Shown here: positions 23,897 to 38,205 of the stretch, in pieces | Layout: each line of letters begins with the position of its first letter | Position numbering within the stretch: position 1 is the stretch's first letter | Source: Neodiprion pinetum | Lineage: Eukaryota > Arthropoda > Insecta > Hymenoptera > Diprionidae | Direction of reading: 5' to 3' | Length of the DNA: 64,000 nucleotides | Assembly: GCF_021155775.2 (NCBI RefSeq) | Contig: NC_060237.1 | Location: 20,048,970-20,112,969, forward strand | Program-made: the position numbers and the translations under genes | Notes under the pieces: model-generated | Database searches by the model: none | Told to the model about the DNA's origin: nothing | Seen by the model: only the letters and a program-made list of their open reading frames with translations

Positions 23897-24350
23897 GTTC
23901 GAACGTCACTTCGGGTCGCTTCTCAGGCGGGGGCGGGAAAATACAAACTCGTCACTGCCACTGGCGCACTGAATTGTACCCGCGACGATCTCCCATCGAT
24001 GGAAACTGCACCGAACTCGACCCGCACCGCGATCGCGAGGTAACTGACAGCGGTTGCGTTTCAGTTTTTACTTCCGCCCCTCCTCGACGACGCGATTATT
24101 CCCCACCGCCTCCTCCCGACGCGCCGACGACGGCGGCGAGCCAACGGTTCCTTGAACTTGGAACGGCGGGGCGGAGTGCGGATCACCCCGGATGCACCGA
24201 CCTTCGAAATCTGGATCACTCGACCGAGGAGACGAAATGAGATTTTTCAAATTCGCAAAGATTTTCAACCCTCGTTGGACACGCGATAAAAAACCGCGGC
24301 CAAACGCGACCGCACAGCCGACTGCCAGCGTGTAACTAATTACGTCACAG
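23897..24350 (-). promoter_or_regulatory. CREB3-like 5' UTR and CpG-rich promoter region
   Basis: The 450 bases upstream of the start codon are the most CpG-dense part of the locus (for example around 24085-24140). They end in a CRE variant TTACGTCA (24340-24347). No TATA box was placed with confidence. A bZIP site here would permit feedback by the gene's own product (inference). Confidence 0.4.
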
Positions 24351-26600
24351 CGTCGCGGCGACTTGTAAGATTCCCATTGGGCGAGCCTGTGAAGTCGATA
24401 GCTGATTCGAGTTTTTTCCTCGACATCGGAGCGCCTCTGACGGATTTTTCTCGCGGACCGCGAGACTCGGGGATGAACCGTTTCCAGCCGGTGCTGCTGT
24501 CTCTTGGATACTCATGGTACCACTCGCGCAGCAAATCGGATGGTCAGAGTCAACGTTCCGCTCCTGCGGTCTGTTTTTCAAATTTAAATTTAAATTTAGG
24601 CGCCAATGCGACTATTGCGCGGCAAACAAGTCGCCCGGATCGCTTTGGGCTCGTTCTAAGTATCGTTGTTTGGAATTTCACGAAAGGGCGTTAACCGGTT
24701 GTGCGGTAAATGGAAAGCTTGCCTAGGTATTCAGGGGCTGAGGGGAGGTGGCTTGGCCAACTGAACTTTTACTCAGGTTAACGAGCGGTATCACTTATGA
24801 CGAAACTCATTGGAGTAACTAACGCAAGCGACGCTCTTTTCGGATACAAAAATAGCCCTTGCTTGTTACTTTCGGCACTATTATACCGCTCGCACTTAAC
24901 CCAATCGCATGTAACTGTAACTGTGTTTAATCGACTAGTTTTAAGGTTTTGTTGGATACGAACCGATTGTTGACTTGTCAGTAATCGCTAACGATTTCAT
25001 ACATGAAAGAAGCATAAAATTGTTTATATCGTATAGTCTATAGAAGACCCTCTTATTTATCGCGTTCTCCACGGTGCGACGATGACCGTCTCTGCATACC
25101 TGTTCTTGAAATCGTCTGGGGTTGATTTGATACCTAAAACCAAGCAATGGACAATTCGTAATCAACGAACTCATAAAAAATCGTAATTCATCGCTTTCAA
25201 TTTGTCCATGTAGTCGGATTCACAATGATCGGTCCCGGAACCCATTTCAAACGATTCCAGACTCTCAAGTCCAAACGCTCATTCACCTCTTCATGTTATT
25301 TTGTCATAAAATCAGAAATCATTGTGCAGGTATGTAAAAAAGGTGGAAAGAAATAGGTATGGTATTTTCTCAAAATCAATGTTATGTTCCCAAATCTGAT
25401 TTTACACATTTACCGACACCCATTTCGACAGTCCACGATCCCTGATTTGGCCACGAATCGTGCAATCACATTCTTTTGATGTATAATTCGCAGAGTGACG
25501 TATACGTGTCACATGTATTCTATAAAAACGTTCTTGCGCGAGCAAGTTGGGGTTAATGCGTGTTGGTACCTATTGCTGAGCTTTTTAAATAATTTGACTT
25601 CCTCGCGTGCGGCTGGACTCGCTGGCATCGGCTTTAATTTGTTCGAGAATTGCCGAGCACGCGCTATTGGCATTATTGCCGCAATTTGCACGTATGTCCA
25701 TACGATGCATACACGTTCACCAAATACTCACGCAATCCTGGATGTACGGTCGTATCAGTCGCGCTAAAAATACCAGGCATGCGCCTGTGGTGCTGAATCT
25801 GCTGCAATGTTGCAAAATCTATACACCAAACTATAATACTTGTGCTATAATTCGTGTTCGCATGGCATTCCTGTTTACCGAGAGACGTGTTACAGGCATA
25901 TCGGTTAATGTTGTTTTTCACAATGGTATTTGCGAATTGGGCAACGGTAAGAAGATTCGGAAAAACGGACTGAAAAATGATGGGAACAGAAATTGTTTAT
26001 ACCACTACAAGGACTACGTCGTCTTATTTTTACTAGAACGAATACTCAAAGTATTCGTGTTTATGGTCTTGCTAAACACTTGTGTCAATTATGGTCTGTT
26101 ACGCGCAACATACGATCGATACTCGTAGAATTCGTACCTTATTGACGCATGACGAATAATGGTATAATGGCGCGGTGCCGAGCGGTATGAAAATAAGTCG
26201 ATTATATGCTTCGATGCTTTCCTAATAAAAGAAAAAAGCGGATTACGAATTTCTATACCATTCTAGAACGCGATTTGGTACGAGCAAGCAGAATCAACCG
26301 CGTAGTTTATCACGAGACTCTGGGAAAATTTTTCAACGACGATTACTTACGCTAGAACGTGTCTGATTGAAAATTCTGCAACAGTCAATCGATTACCAAT
26401 GAATAGACGTTTAAATTTCGGTTAGTTTATTTTATAATATAGAAATTTTTAGTTTTTGCAACACGAACATCCTTCTGAGAGAACCATAGAAAATAATTCA
26501 CAAAGCAAGGTAAATCCGAAGAAATATCATTTCAACTACACAAGTTTGTCGTGAGTATCTCGTAGTTTCGTTCTTTCTTACAATTAGCACAATACGTGAT
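24351..26600. other. non-coding, no gene seen
   Basis: Upstream flank of the CREB3-like gene. A short ATTTAA repeat lies at about 24577-24600. No exon supported. Confidence 0.45.
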
Positions 26601-26667
26601 CACGATGAATCGAAAGCAGCATGCGAAGTTACCGACTGCATCGCACGCGGAGAAGCGTTGTTTTTTA

Positions 26668-26885
26668 TGACGTCAGATGATGCTGAAGACGTTGTTCCCG
26701 GCTGCCAGCCAATCAAGATCATTCGTAATTGTGCTGTGCATCGCGTCGCGTTGGTGGTTTCTGACCGCCAATAATATTGATTGGTGCGGGTTGGCGGGTT
26801 CGACGATACGTTGAAGCGCGGACTTACGAAGAGTGCTTCGAAGCTAGTTCCTATGGATTGCCGCTTGTTGGATGGTAACGTTCTT
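26668..26885 (+). promoter_or_regulatory. promoter-like cluster with possible first exon
   Basis: Within 140 bases lie a perfect CRE (26668-26675), CCAAT boxes at 26709-26713 and 26768-26772, an inverted CCAAT (26780-26784) and an E2F-like TTGGCGGG (26791-26798), in DNA that is GC-richer than its surroundings. About 60 bases on, ATGGATTGCCGCTTGTTGG leads into a possible donor (G|GTAACG), so a plus-strand first exon is conceivable. No later exon could be attached. It could equally be an enhancer or a distal promoter of the minus-strand CREB3-like gene. Confidence 0.35.
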
Positions 26886-26889
26886 CTCG

Positions 26890-29800
26890 TTATTCAATCG
26901 TCTATATGTTATCCATCTTCTACAATAGATAAATCAAGATCTCGCAAGTTAATTTCATAGGCAGCCAATTGTATTTCACCATCCTCTGCGAATGGGGAAA
27001 ATTTTCATAAGAATGAAAATTACCTATAACTATTTGTTGAACTGTTCAGTTTTTTATCTGGCATTTTATACTTTTATTCACTTATAATTTTCAAGACTTT
27101 TTCTAATCAGTCAATTCGAACGAGTACCAATCCTCACCATCTTAGATTGATTGTCGTATTTCAACCACTGTAAGAAATCGTTGTGAATTATAAATATTTT
27201 TCAGTTTTCTTTTCGAGGCTATCGAATACGAACTGTTTGGTATTAAAATTTTTCAAACGATTCTATATTTAAAAATTGAAGGGTTGTACGGCAAAAGGGA
27301 TTGCTTCTTATCTTACTTATGTGAATAAATTTTCACCATTTTTTGTTTCGGCGTTATGGAATAGATAGTCATGAACAAAATATGTAGAAATATAGTATAT
27401 ATATATATTATATGTATATGTTGACGTTCCTCAGGTACACCCGGGTACTTGAACATAAACATCAGCAGTATCCAAGTAAGATTTCGTCCCTAATTCCGAG
27501 GGAAAGGATGATTGCGTGCGAGTTTTACGACTTCTCTATTGATTCAAAGACATTCCCATTCTCATTGGAATTTCACCTCGTCTTGAGGTACGCGTGATCG
27601 TTGCGAATTGTTCTTCTAATGATTTAAAGTATGTTAACTAGTATTTATAACATTCATCATCCGGATGAAATTCCCCTGCAGAGACAGTCGGTGACTTTTT
27701 ACATATACATCTAATTTACCGAAAATTAACTCATCCTTTAAATTATAATGTAGACAAAAATCATTATCGCTGACTAGTGACTAGATGTGCTGAAAAAGCA
27801 ACCGTCAATAGTCCGCTGTTCAGGCACATCGTTGTACACGGCCATTAAACTAATTGGTACATTTATTTTGGGCCCTCGTCGCAATTTCCTGCACGTACTT
27901 TCTATTTTCTCGTACTATTTTTGTAGGCATGTATCTAGGCGCTGCACGTGAATCATTTCTCCGGGTGTTTAGCCGCACACAAGCGCACGCGAACGCATAC
28001 ATAGAAATTGCACTTGGAAGAGGAGACATTAGGATATTAAATGAGAGGCAAAGGCTGAGGAATTATTTGAAAATTATTTTTCACATTTTCTCGGATATTC
28101 GCCAACAGAGAAGGGAGATCGCCGGTTAGATTATACTTAGCTCAACGAATAGAGGGACATCTTCTTTAGCAAACGACGGCTTAAGATGCAGGAGGTGTAC
28201 TGGCGCAAAGTGCAAATGGGTTTGGCACTGGGATGCTAATGTGATTGAACCCGTTATCCCGTTTCCCTGTCTCACGAGTAAAAATCTCGTTGAGGCGAAA
28301 CTTTACCGGATGATCTAACGAAGTTGTCAACCTTTCGTTAATGGTAGGAAAACGTTTCGCGGACCAGTTTTCGACGAGATATTAGCGTTACGACTGCATT
28401 ACAGTTATAACATCTCTGAATGGGCATTATCGATTTATATGAACATTACAAGTAACGTCTGTAACACGTTTCAGAAAATTGGTATCAAAATTCAGTAAGG
28501 TACAAAGGTGGACGTTGTTCCTCTTCTCGATTACTCAGACATCTGTGTTGACAGTTTTCAATCAGCATCATTCGATAATGCTGCATACGTTGGAAAGGAT
28601 TTGTCAAAGTACTTGTTACGCGATTTCCTATGAAGTGTCGCAACGCGTATTTCGCACCCTTTCAACGAGCACTTTGCACAGAGCCAGTAAACTGACCCCG
28701 GGATGTCTGTTGCAAAGTTCATGAGGGTCGAAGAGAATCCGGGGCGACGCGGCTCTTGTCGGTGTGAAATATTTGAATTTGGTGCTGGATCGTGTGCATT
28801 GTTGCGAGGCTGATACAAAGCCCGGTCCTGCAGCGTTAATGGTAGCTACAGTGCAGCATTCATCGTGAGACAGGATACGTTTCCGAGGCCGTAAAACGCC
28901 GCGCTCTCCATAACGTTCCAGCAGTTGGAATTCGCGGGGTGCGAAACGTTCCTGCGCACATTCGCTGAAAGCCACTGACCGTAGAAACAATAACTTTTGC
29001 CTCTGGGTGCAGGGTGCGGGGGCATCCTTCGCAGATAATACGTTTATCACGAGCTTATTTATTGCCAGAGGTGCCTGCGGGGGTTTCCTGTATATTTACA
29101 CGGGAGCTGGCCATGTGTTTCCTTATCAGGATTCCACCGATTGCCTATCTAAGCTACGAGTGCCATGCACCTGCGCCCCGCGTTGTTAGGCCGACTTCCT
29201 TTCAGTGTCGTAAGATGAAATTACCTCGGTCGTTTCACTCCTACGCATGTCAACTTTTCACCTCTCCGCGTCGCGGTGTAAGAAGAATAGATGATCCTGT
29301 TCGGTCGTGTCCCTAAAGACCGTTGGTCTACTTTGGTACCCTTAACTTACATCTGCGAGGACAGGGCGGTAGAAAAAGTATCCGAATGTGTAACGAACGG
29401 AGAACATGGAAGTGGAAAGTTTACGAGGGTCGTGAAAAGGTTTTTGAGATTCTAGATTCTTGGAAGGATGTCCGCTTCGGGTAGGTATTGCAGATACAAC
29501 TGCTTTATATTTTCTCCGTAGAGTTTTCAGAGACGTTTTTTCGTGATCCAGCTCACGAGTGTCCTCATTATTTAATTAATGTGACGTATTGGCTTTGGCA
29601 GGGTACATTTGTGTTATGTATAAAATAATGGATACATTGAGGAATAATATCGCCTTCTTTTCAATGTGTTTTAAATGAAATTCCCGGGATTTCAAATTGT
29701 ACTGAATCACTTTTCGTCGGTGAAATATGGACAAATTTTGAAGGTGCAGCAATTTTTGGTACTAAGGTGGGGAACCTACCCGTGAGTGTTGATTAACCCA

Positions 29801-32800
29801 ATTACGATATTCTAACGAAACAAGCAGTCCTAGGATCTGGGATTAATATCAAGTCACGCCCTTTCCCGTCCTCCGGCTCTGACGCAGATTCGACGGGGCT
29901 GCGTTGAACCCTCGAACTTCGGAAGGTCAGAGGGATTTGTGAAATTTTAGATCTAATTTACCAGAGTTACGACTTTGTAAGCGATGCTTATTGACGGTTC
30001 GAAATTGCGAACCGCCAGACTAGGGCTGGTCCTAGGTTGGTTTTTGAGGGGTGGATTCACCCTTCCAATTATTGTCCGATGCGAATTAATAACCACTTTG
30101 TAGTAAATTATTTATTGTACTTTAATGGTGACGGTCGGTATAATTACTCATAAACCTGATCGAGTGAAACGATACAGAATAAACAGCTAATTCCCAAGTT
30201 TCGAACATTAGTTCAAAAGTTGACAAAGAGTGAGGGACTATTCTATAAGCCCTATGGCTCAGTTAGAATATCTATTCGTTTGACATATATAAATTTGATC
30301 TATATGTCATTTATTGTTGAATTTTCACGGGTCGCAATTTAAGCGAAGTTTAATCTATCGAGTTTCATATTCTACCAATTTGAAATAGTTTTAATTCTGT
30401 ACAATAAACTTTGAACAAGGATATTTTTCACCGAATCGTGACAGCCAAAAATTCATCCTGTGTGCTGTGGGTCAAATAATAGGTTTTTTATTCAGAATTT
30501 TTGCAACATGTGATTGAAACATTTTTTTTAATACATATTCGGTAAATTTAGCCTGAAGAAGAAAAAATTTATTTCTGAATCGAAAATGTAGTCTATCCTG
30601 AGTGGGTTCGACTCGTTTCATGTGGGTTACGGGAGTCTGCCATGAAAATAAATGGTTTCTTGTTCATCGGAAACATCCGAGCTGTCAGCCTGTAAATATA
30701 AAATAAACTCTGAAACCATGAATCGTATCGAAACACGAGGCGAAGTTTGTCAGTTTGAAGGATTATAAAAAGAGTAACATTTTTTACTCCGAGCATCTCT
30801 ATTGACATGTTGATTGGTAACGCATACGATTAACTAAAAACTCGTCGAAGTCACGTAAAGTTACAGATTTTTGTGTATAGTTAATTTCTCGTTGTTCCGT
30901 ACCATAATTCTGTGGCATCACCGTGATCGATGGAGAAAATAATTTGAACGCGTATACACATATCAGGGTATAAATTAGGATTGAAATCGGATTGACACTC
31001 TGCTTCCCACGGCGTCAATGCCAGTTATTCGAAAATCCATCGTGGGCTGAAACGATTTTCGTTCGTAGCTTTGGCATACATCAATTTTTTCTTTCTTTTT
31101 TTTTTTACACCGCCTTAAAGTCGCGTTCCTATATACCTCCCTTCATCTTCAATTTCTAAGGCATCGGTCTTATGCCTTTGAATCTTTCATGCCGAGCTAA
31201 AACCGCCGCAATGTTCTTCATTTCTCACAATTCTCTCTATAAATTTGGACCGCTAAATCCGAGGTAGTCCGAAAACGAAAAGTGTAGCCATTAATAAACG
31301 TTGCGGAGTTTGGTTCGATTTGACTTCAACGTCTCAGCTATATAGTTGTAGAATATAATGTGGATTAAGAAGAATTATTCACGTGGATAAACACCAAGTT
31401 TTACGCAGTGTCAATCACCGAGTTATTATATACTCCCTGATTATACGAGTAATTATATATATATATGTGTATGTATATACAGGACGCCAATTCCAAGTCT
31501 TGGCAAATATTTACCAGACACTAATATTTGCCTGATTTTATCAAGTCTTGTCGGCGGCGGTAATGAGACTCCTCCTAATTGGCTGGTTTGTTTTAGATGT
31601 GAAAATCCGCTCCTTCTTCTCTTTTCATCAGAGTCGCCTGATTGCGCGACTGGCGAACGTGATTCTCCTCGTATTAACGGCCTTCTAATTAGTCGCATTG
31701 AATTTCCTCGAAGATGGGAAAGAATGAGAGATAGGTGAAAATAAAATCCTGATCGGATTTTCCGCCAACGTTCCGACGCCATGGAAAAAAAGAAGACTCA
31801 AATTAAGCTAAAAATCCCTTGAGCAACGCGTTTTAAAAATTGAACCGTTCGAGCCGGGAGCTTGATGGTTTCATCTGTAAATGAATAAACGATGCGATTG
31901 TTAAATCGATCCTGATGCCATTTAACAAGATAATTGCTCGGGAAATTTTAATTGCCGCGAATTAACATTGCGAATTAACGATGAGAACGATTTGTGGTTT
32001 ATTTATTCATTCCGAAATGGAGAGAAACTCAAGTATACGTTTTTTTACGATTCAAAAATTACTGTTCGAGAAATTCAATTTAAAACTTTCGAATTGGAAA
32101 AAGTTCTTAGAGTTCAAGTGAGTTTCTTTTAATATCCGTGACGTTTCTTTACAGCTAATTCAGCAAGGATTATAATTATTCTTATACTTTCATGCGCGAA
32201 GGTAGAAATTTTGGGTAGCTTGAAGCGAACACTTAAGGATCTGACCTACACAAACACCCGCTCTCGGCCATTCTCGATCGTATTTCAACTTCTGCAGTCT
32301 GCTGGTATAATTGAATAGCACAGGTTTCACGCCAGCTGAGCTTGATGGTGATAAAAGTGAGCTTGTTAAAAGTCCCGACAGGTGTAACGAGATCTCGGTT
32401 TTTCAGATCAAGGATACTTTTTCAGTCAGATTTCAGATACAGAGCCGTAGCCGTTTTTCCCCCGTTAAATTTGGCTCGCTTTGAAGGTACCGGTTGTACA
32501 ACGTCTGTCAAGAATAAAAGTCCCTTATTTTGTAGGAGAAAATCGAGAGTCGTCGTTCTCATATTTCACAATTCCCTTTTTTCCCCGACTCGTTACGCAG
32601 CCGTCTTCCAATCACTCCTTACAACCGTATCATTGTCGTCGTCGAGTCGAAGTGAAACGACTGTGATCCGCTGCTTTTGACAGGAGTCGGAAACAAATGC
32701 CGGGAAAAATATCCCGTCGTTAGAATCAGGTGCACGGTTTTTATTTTCAAATTTATTCTCAGATTTAATCGGGATCGATCGCGCTCAGACTCTCCTTTCT

Positions 32801-35800
32801 TCTCTTTCGAATCGAGGTTTGCATTTCCCGGATATCCTCAGCTATCGCCTTTCGTAGCGATCGGAAGAGGGGTTCGAAAACCGAGAGAGCTTTTATACGG
32901 CGAAGAAAGGTGAGGAGCCGAAGCACACCGAGGCACTCAAATCGATTTACACAACGGACTGTGGAGTGCATCCTGCATACATGCATCTCGCACCCTCTAC
33001 GTGTCCATCCTGATGGTCGCGGCCTTCTCCTCCCGAGGTTCGTCCTGATTCCTCCAATCCCATCCCCGTCCTCCGCCCTCCTCCACCTGATACCAGGTGC
33101 TGCTTTCCTCCACTGCGCCGTGTTTCTTCGTTCCAGTGCATGGCTGCCACTGGGGACGAAATTTATCACGCGCAGAGAACTTCCGGGGTTAGAGTGGCGG
33201 GATGTCCGGTCTGCACGCTGCAGATGCGACCAGCCGCGTCTTCGGAGGACCCATTATATTCAATCTCTTGCGAGTTCCTCCACCTGGATAGACACATCGC
33301 GTGGTTTTGCAGGACAGCCGGTGAAAAATGTTGTGAAAACCTCACCGCGCTGCACGTTCACATTCTCACCAACTGGTTGAACTCGGACCTCGTCAATTAG
33401 TACACGACACTTACTGCTCCCCTCTTCATGATTCACGTTTATTGTCGAGAAGAGAAAATCAGTTCAAGTAGCGGGAGGATCTATGGTGCAATGTAGTGCT
33501 TTTGCCACAAGACGACGAAGTTTCATTACTTGTCTACATCGTTTTTCTTTAACCCTGAATGCAAGTAATAGCCTACGTACCAGATCACAGCTCCAAGGAT
33601 TGCAGGAACTTGGAAAGTGGGGTTCAGGAGCTTTCCTCGTCGTTTATATCCTTTCCTCCGTCGTTGCCAAATAGTCAGGATCTCAGTTGGATTCGCCGTG
33701 AGGATTGCGTAGCTTCTGTATGAAAAAGCACGTTTTATTCTCGATAAATAAGTGAACGCGTCGCAAAAACTTTTACTATCCAATTTCGTATTGCCGCAAT
33801 AGGTTTGAATTTCTGTTTCTTTTCAGGCACGGAACTCCGACGCACACGTGTCATAATTTGAAACTCACTGTGAAACTCACCTGAATGCGGATCGTGGAAG
33901 GGTTTCAAAGGACGATGCCCACTCGGTGGATACATCCAAAGTGCTACGCTGTTATCGCTCCTGCGCTAGGAGGATGCCGGAGAAACAAGGTAAGATCAAC
34001 CCTTATTCAGTAGACTCCTCTCGTGATTTATGCATGAAGTTTCCTCGGCTCCCGAGGATCGCTTGTTTATGTAGGTGTGTATACGATGGGAGTGGACAGG
34101 CCGATCTCTCTGCCTCCTGGAGGAGCTTCCATCTCACGGTTTAATATATGCTTCGCGTGGGTATTATTTACCTGTGGGAAATTGACTGCTCTTTAAGGGA
34201 TCTGTTCGCGTCGGTGATTGAGCCGGGCGATGGTTTTACGATCGGTAAATGCAAAAGTGGGGTTGGCAAAAGGGTCGACCATCCCTTCGATTTCGTATTA
34301 CTTGCTCGTACGTTCTCACAGAGATAAAATAATTCTCTTCTCTCGAACAAGCGCGTGACATGTCATAACGAGGCATTAGCTTTCGATTGATTACTTACGC
34401 TTAGGCATGTTCATCTAATTAGCTACTAAAGATTGAGCTTCACAAATATCCTAGATTCATCTTGTAAGTGAGTACAAGTGTTCTAATATGGCGGCTGGCA
34501 TTGAATGGTCTGAGGTCGGAGCGAATTCATTGTTCCAACCGCTTTGCAATAACCCCTTGTATCGGATACGTAATCAGTTTACCGAGTTTGTGCAGACGAG
34601 CGGAGGAACGTTGGCTCGTTTCACTGCTTCTTGATCCTCCTTGTTTCATGCTTAGTTTGCATGTATGTTCGGTGGAGAGAAAATTCATGCTTTGAACTTT
34701 CCAACCCTTTACCCTTGAAAATTATTTCTCGGGTTGAGCCTCGACGGGTTCTGATTCTGATGCGGACCCACCGCCCTGCTGAAATTGTGTATTAACGGAG
34801 TGATAAACTATTCCGATTTGATGCGTTTCACCAGGTTTAATTCTGGATTTGAGATTGCTAGAAATGTCGATAAATGTCTTCGTCTTGAAGTACCTTTTTG
34901 AAATGTTTGAAGACCATGAGACCGGCAGATACGAGGAGGAGGATCAGTGTCACGAAATTCCATCCCTTCCAACCCCAGAGGGGTATCCCAGGGGCATCGG
35001 CTCTGGCGCAAACTCCCATTTCAAACGATATATAGAATTAATTTTGCCTGGTTTGTGGAATTTTTTTTTTTTTTTTTTAATCAAAATCACACTGTTAATT
35101 TGGTCCGATTGGGTTTGATGACGTTTTTCTTAGGTTTACAGTGACAGATGTTGCGTGATTTGTTACTTCTTTGTTTTCATAAGGTTTCTTTATTCTCTTT
35201 TTTCTGGAATAAAATTTTTCATCATTAGGTTGGCAACGACGCATCGTAATTATTACACGTGGCAACAGAATCATAGACTTTTTGAAATTGTTCATACCGA
35301 TGATCGCGATGATAAGAGATGAGATAGTTTGAACTTTTTTCCTGAAGAAAGGCCTTGTTGTTTGATCTAACGGAAAACTCGCAATTTTTATCTTTTGCAT
35401 GTGTATAATTTACTATTAATAGTTACACCACGTTTTTAGGGTGTACTTTTGGAGGGGAAATATTTTTACGACAAAGTATACACTCAAAATTAGTTGTCAG
35501 GAAGATTGTATGGAAATCATTATTTTTTGGTGGTTTCATCTCAAAATATATTCAGCGTATTTATTAATTAGGTGATTCGAAACGGATTTCCGTAGTGGTT
35601 ATCAGAAATTTCACTAGTTTCCGAAAGGCCACAGTAAAAAAGTAAAAAAGAAGAAATACTGATATCATAAACAAAATCTGTTATATAGTTTGGATTTTAA
35701 ATGGCCTCCAAATGGCATAAAATATAACAGATTAGTTCGTGCTTATTCTACGATGGCTAATTATTCATTCGAAATAACTGTTTTTCTATAAATTTAAATT

Positions 35801-38100
35801 GAGCAATTTTTTCCTTTCGATAGCCAATCCGATGCTGCAGTTTGTTAATTCACATCAATGTTTGTGCAACTTTGAAAAATCAAATATCTATAACCAATAT
35901 ATCAAATACGTCAGAGAAAATGTATTAGAGTGGGATTGTTGCGAATGATTTTCTGAATAAAATGGTCAGCTGCGAAGTGAAATCGAACTAAAAATACTAA
36001 ATTTTCCTCCATTCTAAAACAATCTGAAACGAAAAATGAATATCATATTTCTCGTTTATAGTTAGCATGTGCGTCTTTGAGATTTTGAAAAAGTAACGAT
36101 TGTTGACTCAATAATTTCAAACATGAGTAACATTTTTAATAGAAAAAAGAACGTACCGTACCTCGTAAAGAGGGACTTTTTTAAAATGACTATTTCAAGG
36201 CGTCGGGTTTGTTACGAAGCATCAGCCGCGACCCGTTTGCGACAGATTCGCCGTTGAAATAGCGTGAAGACAAGTGTTGCGAAAATTGATCAACGGACAC
36301 CTTTCTATCAGGGACTGTAAACGCGGAGTTTGATTCCTCAAAGAAGCTTCACGGTCGTCTCGACGAGTCTCTTGTCTCTTGTCCATTTTCATTCCCGCTG
36401 CGTGACGAAGCAATTAGTCTCGGGGTAACAATTCAATTGCTGAATAGACGCCGGGATAAAGGCAGTCAGTCGATCCTTGGCCGTCCCTCGGGGCTTTTGT
36501 GAGGAGCACTTATTAAACGAATCGCACGAGTGCAATGGCGTATTTCTGTATTCAAAAGTTTAACCCTCGGGAGGAATATAACCGAGAGCTTATCCGGCCC
36601 GATTCCGTCCTCCGGGGTCCTCGTGGAATTTGAATTTTTCATTTCTTGGTTAACGAGCGATCGCACCCTTGTATTCGGAGAGACTTTTGATACTCTGTAT
36701 ATCACCTGTATTGGACATACCGAGCATTCCATGACAATTCGATCAACATTCTACGCCGATGTCTCAAATTGGCTTCATCATTTTTTGAATGAAAGTACAC
36801 GACGAAAAACGCCTTTGCAATTTTTTTCACAATTTTTCGACGCAGCGTATCTGAAGTATGATTTAAAAACTTGAAAACCAAACTGACTTTCTAAAATCTG
36901 GAAGAATTCAGATGAATCTTATAGAATATAACAAAACTTTTGACACCTGTTAAAAAATGGAGATTTCATAACTTTAAAAGATAAATAAGAAAAATGAAAA
37001 AGAAAAATTATTATCATTGGATTGCTTTTTTATACATATTATCATAATGTATTTGATTCTCTGTAGCTCTCTAAATAGATATGTTTCGGCCCATATTGTA
37101 ATGAACTTTTGTGTTCATTCTTATGTCAAAACTGCAATAGAATAATAGTGATTTTTTTTAAAATTTTCTTATTGATTTTTTGAACTTATGGAATCTCGAC
37201 CTTCTAATCATACTTCAGATACGGTGGGTCGAAAAATTCTTTAAAAAATTGCGATCGCTGTTTTCGTCACGTACTTTCAGCCAGAAAATTATAAATCCAA
37301 TCTGAGACATCGCCGTAGAATCTTGATTGAGATGTCATGGAATGCCCTATATATAGGTAGGTATAATAGGAAAATTTCGAGGGATGCGTTTTCCACGTCA
37401 GGCTAATTGCTTTGCGGGGATGTTCTGAGCTCCCTTAAAAAAAAACTTCCGCTCAATTTACCTTAGCTTAACCACGCTTGGACCGCGGTGTGAAACTTTC
37501 CGAGTTAATCTTGAGTCCGATTGCAAAGTGGCGAAATAATCCGTAGGTGTGCACTTTTTTGTAAATAATTTTGGAAGAGCTGAAGAAAGATGTGAGAGTG
37601 AATAGTTTCAACTGAAACTTGGAAAATTGCTTTTGTGCAAGTTTTCAAAACTGCAACATCTTTTTGTAATGGATGTGAAAAGAGGAAATCGGATTCTCCG
37701 CATATGCACTGCCGTCTCAGATAAATGTCTGCGTCATATTTTATAAACTCCAGAATTTCATCGACTTTAGACAACGACCGTGCATTGCATTATTTCTCAA
37801 AGCTTCGTAGCCGTTTTATGCAACACTTTATACTGGGGTGCAAATTTCAGTACGATTTATATAAAAAATTATATTGCCATTGGTATTGACTGTCGAGAGT
37901 TAATTTGCAGCGCGGTTTAATCAAGTTGACATAACGAGGTTTCGAGTGTGTTAGAATGTGATTTTCTCACTGATACCCGCGGTAATGTCAAATGTAAAAT
38001 CGGACGTGCATCAAAGTCACTATCACAGCTTGAATATATATATATATATTAATAATATATATATATTCCATTAATCATTTTCAAAATTGGCAAAAGCTGT
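26890..38100. other. 11 kb non-coding stretch
   Basis: No coding exon, RNA gene or complete transposon supported. Noted: AT microsatellites near 27395-27420 and 31450-31480, a poly-T run near 35059-35078, and a YY1-like AATATGGCGGC at 34485-34495. Longer open frames at about 28.6-29.3 kb and 32.9-33.4 kb show no family motif. Confidence 0.45.
38032..38068. repeat. palindromic AT tract
   Basis: Two arms of alternating AT bounded by GAATAT and ATATTC around a central AAT. Low-complexity, able to form a cruciform. Confidence 0.8.
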
Positions 38101-38117
38101 TTAAAATAACCCCGGCA

Positions 38118-38205
38118 CACTGATAAAACATTTCATTTTTTACAGTTACTATAAAGTTTTAGTAAAACAGGCGTCTTTGCAATAACGGTTTCGGTATTGT
38201 TTGAT
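38118..38205 (+). repeat. diverged end of the CACTGA repeat family
   Basis: Begins CACTGATAAAACATTTCATT and continues with TAGTAAAACAGG, matching the copy at 39007 with many changes. No inverted partner found. Confidence 0.45.

Noticed and set aside
28628..29316. 140-codon minus frame and overlapping plus frames
   Set aside because: No family motif and no supporting signals.
32765..33400. Open frames of 86-156 codons on both strands
   Set aside because: No recognisable motif, overlapping frames on both strands, and no splice partners; likely chance in GC-rich DNA.
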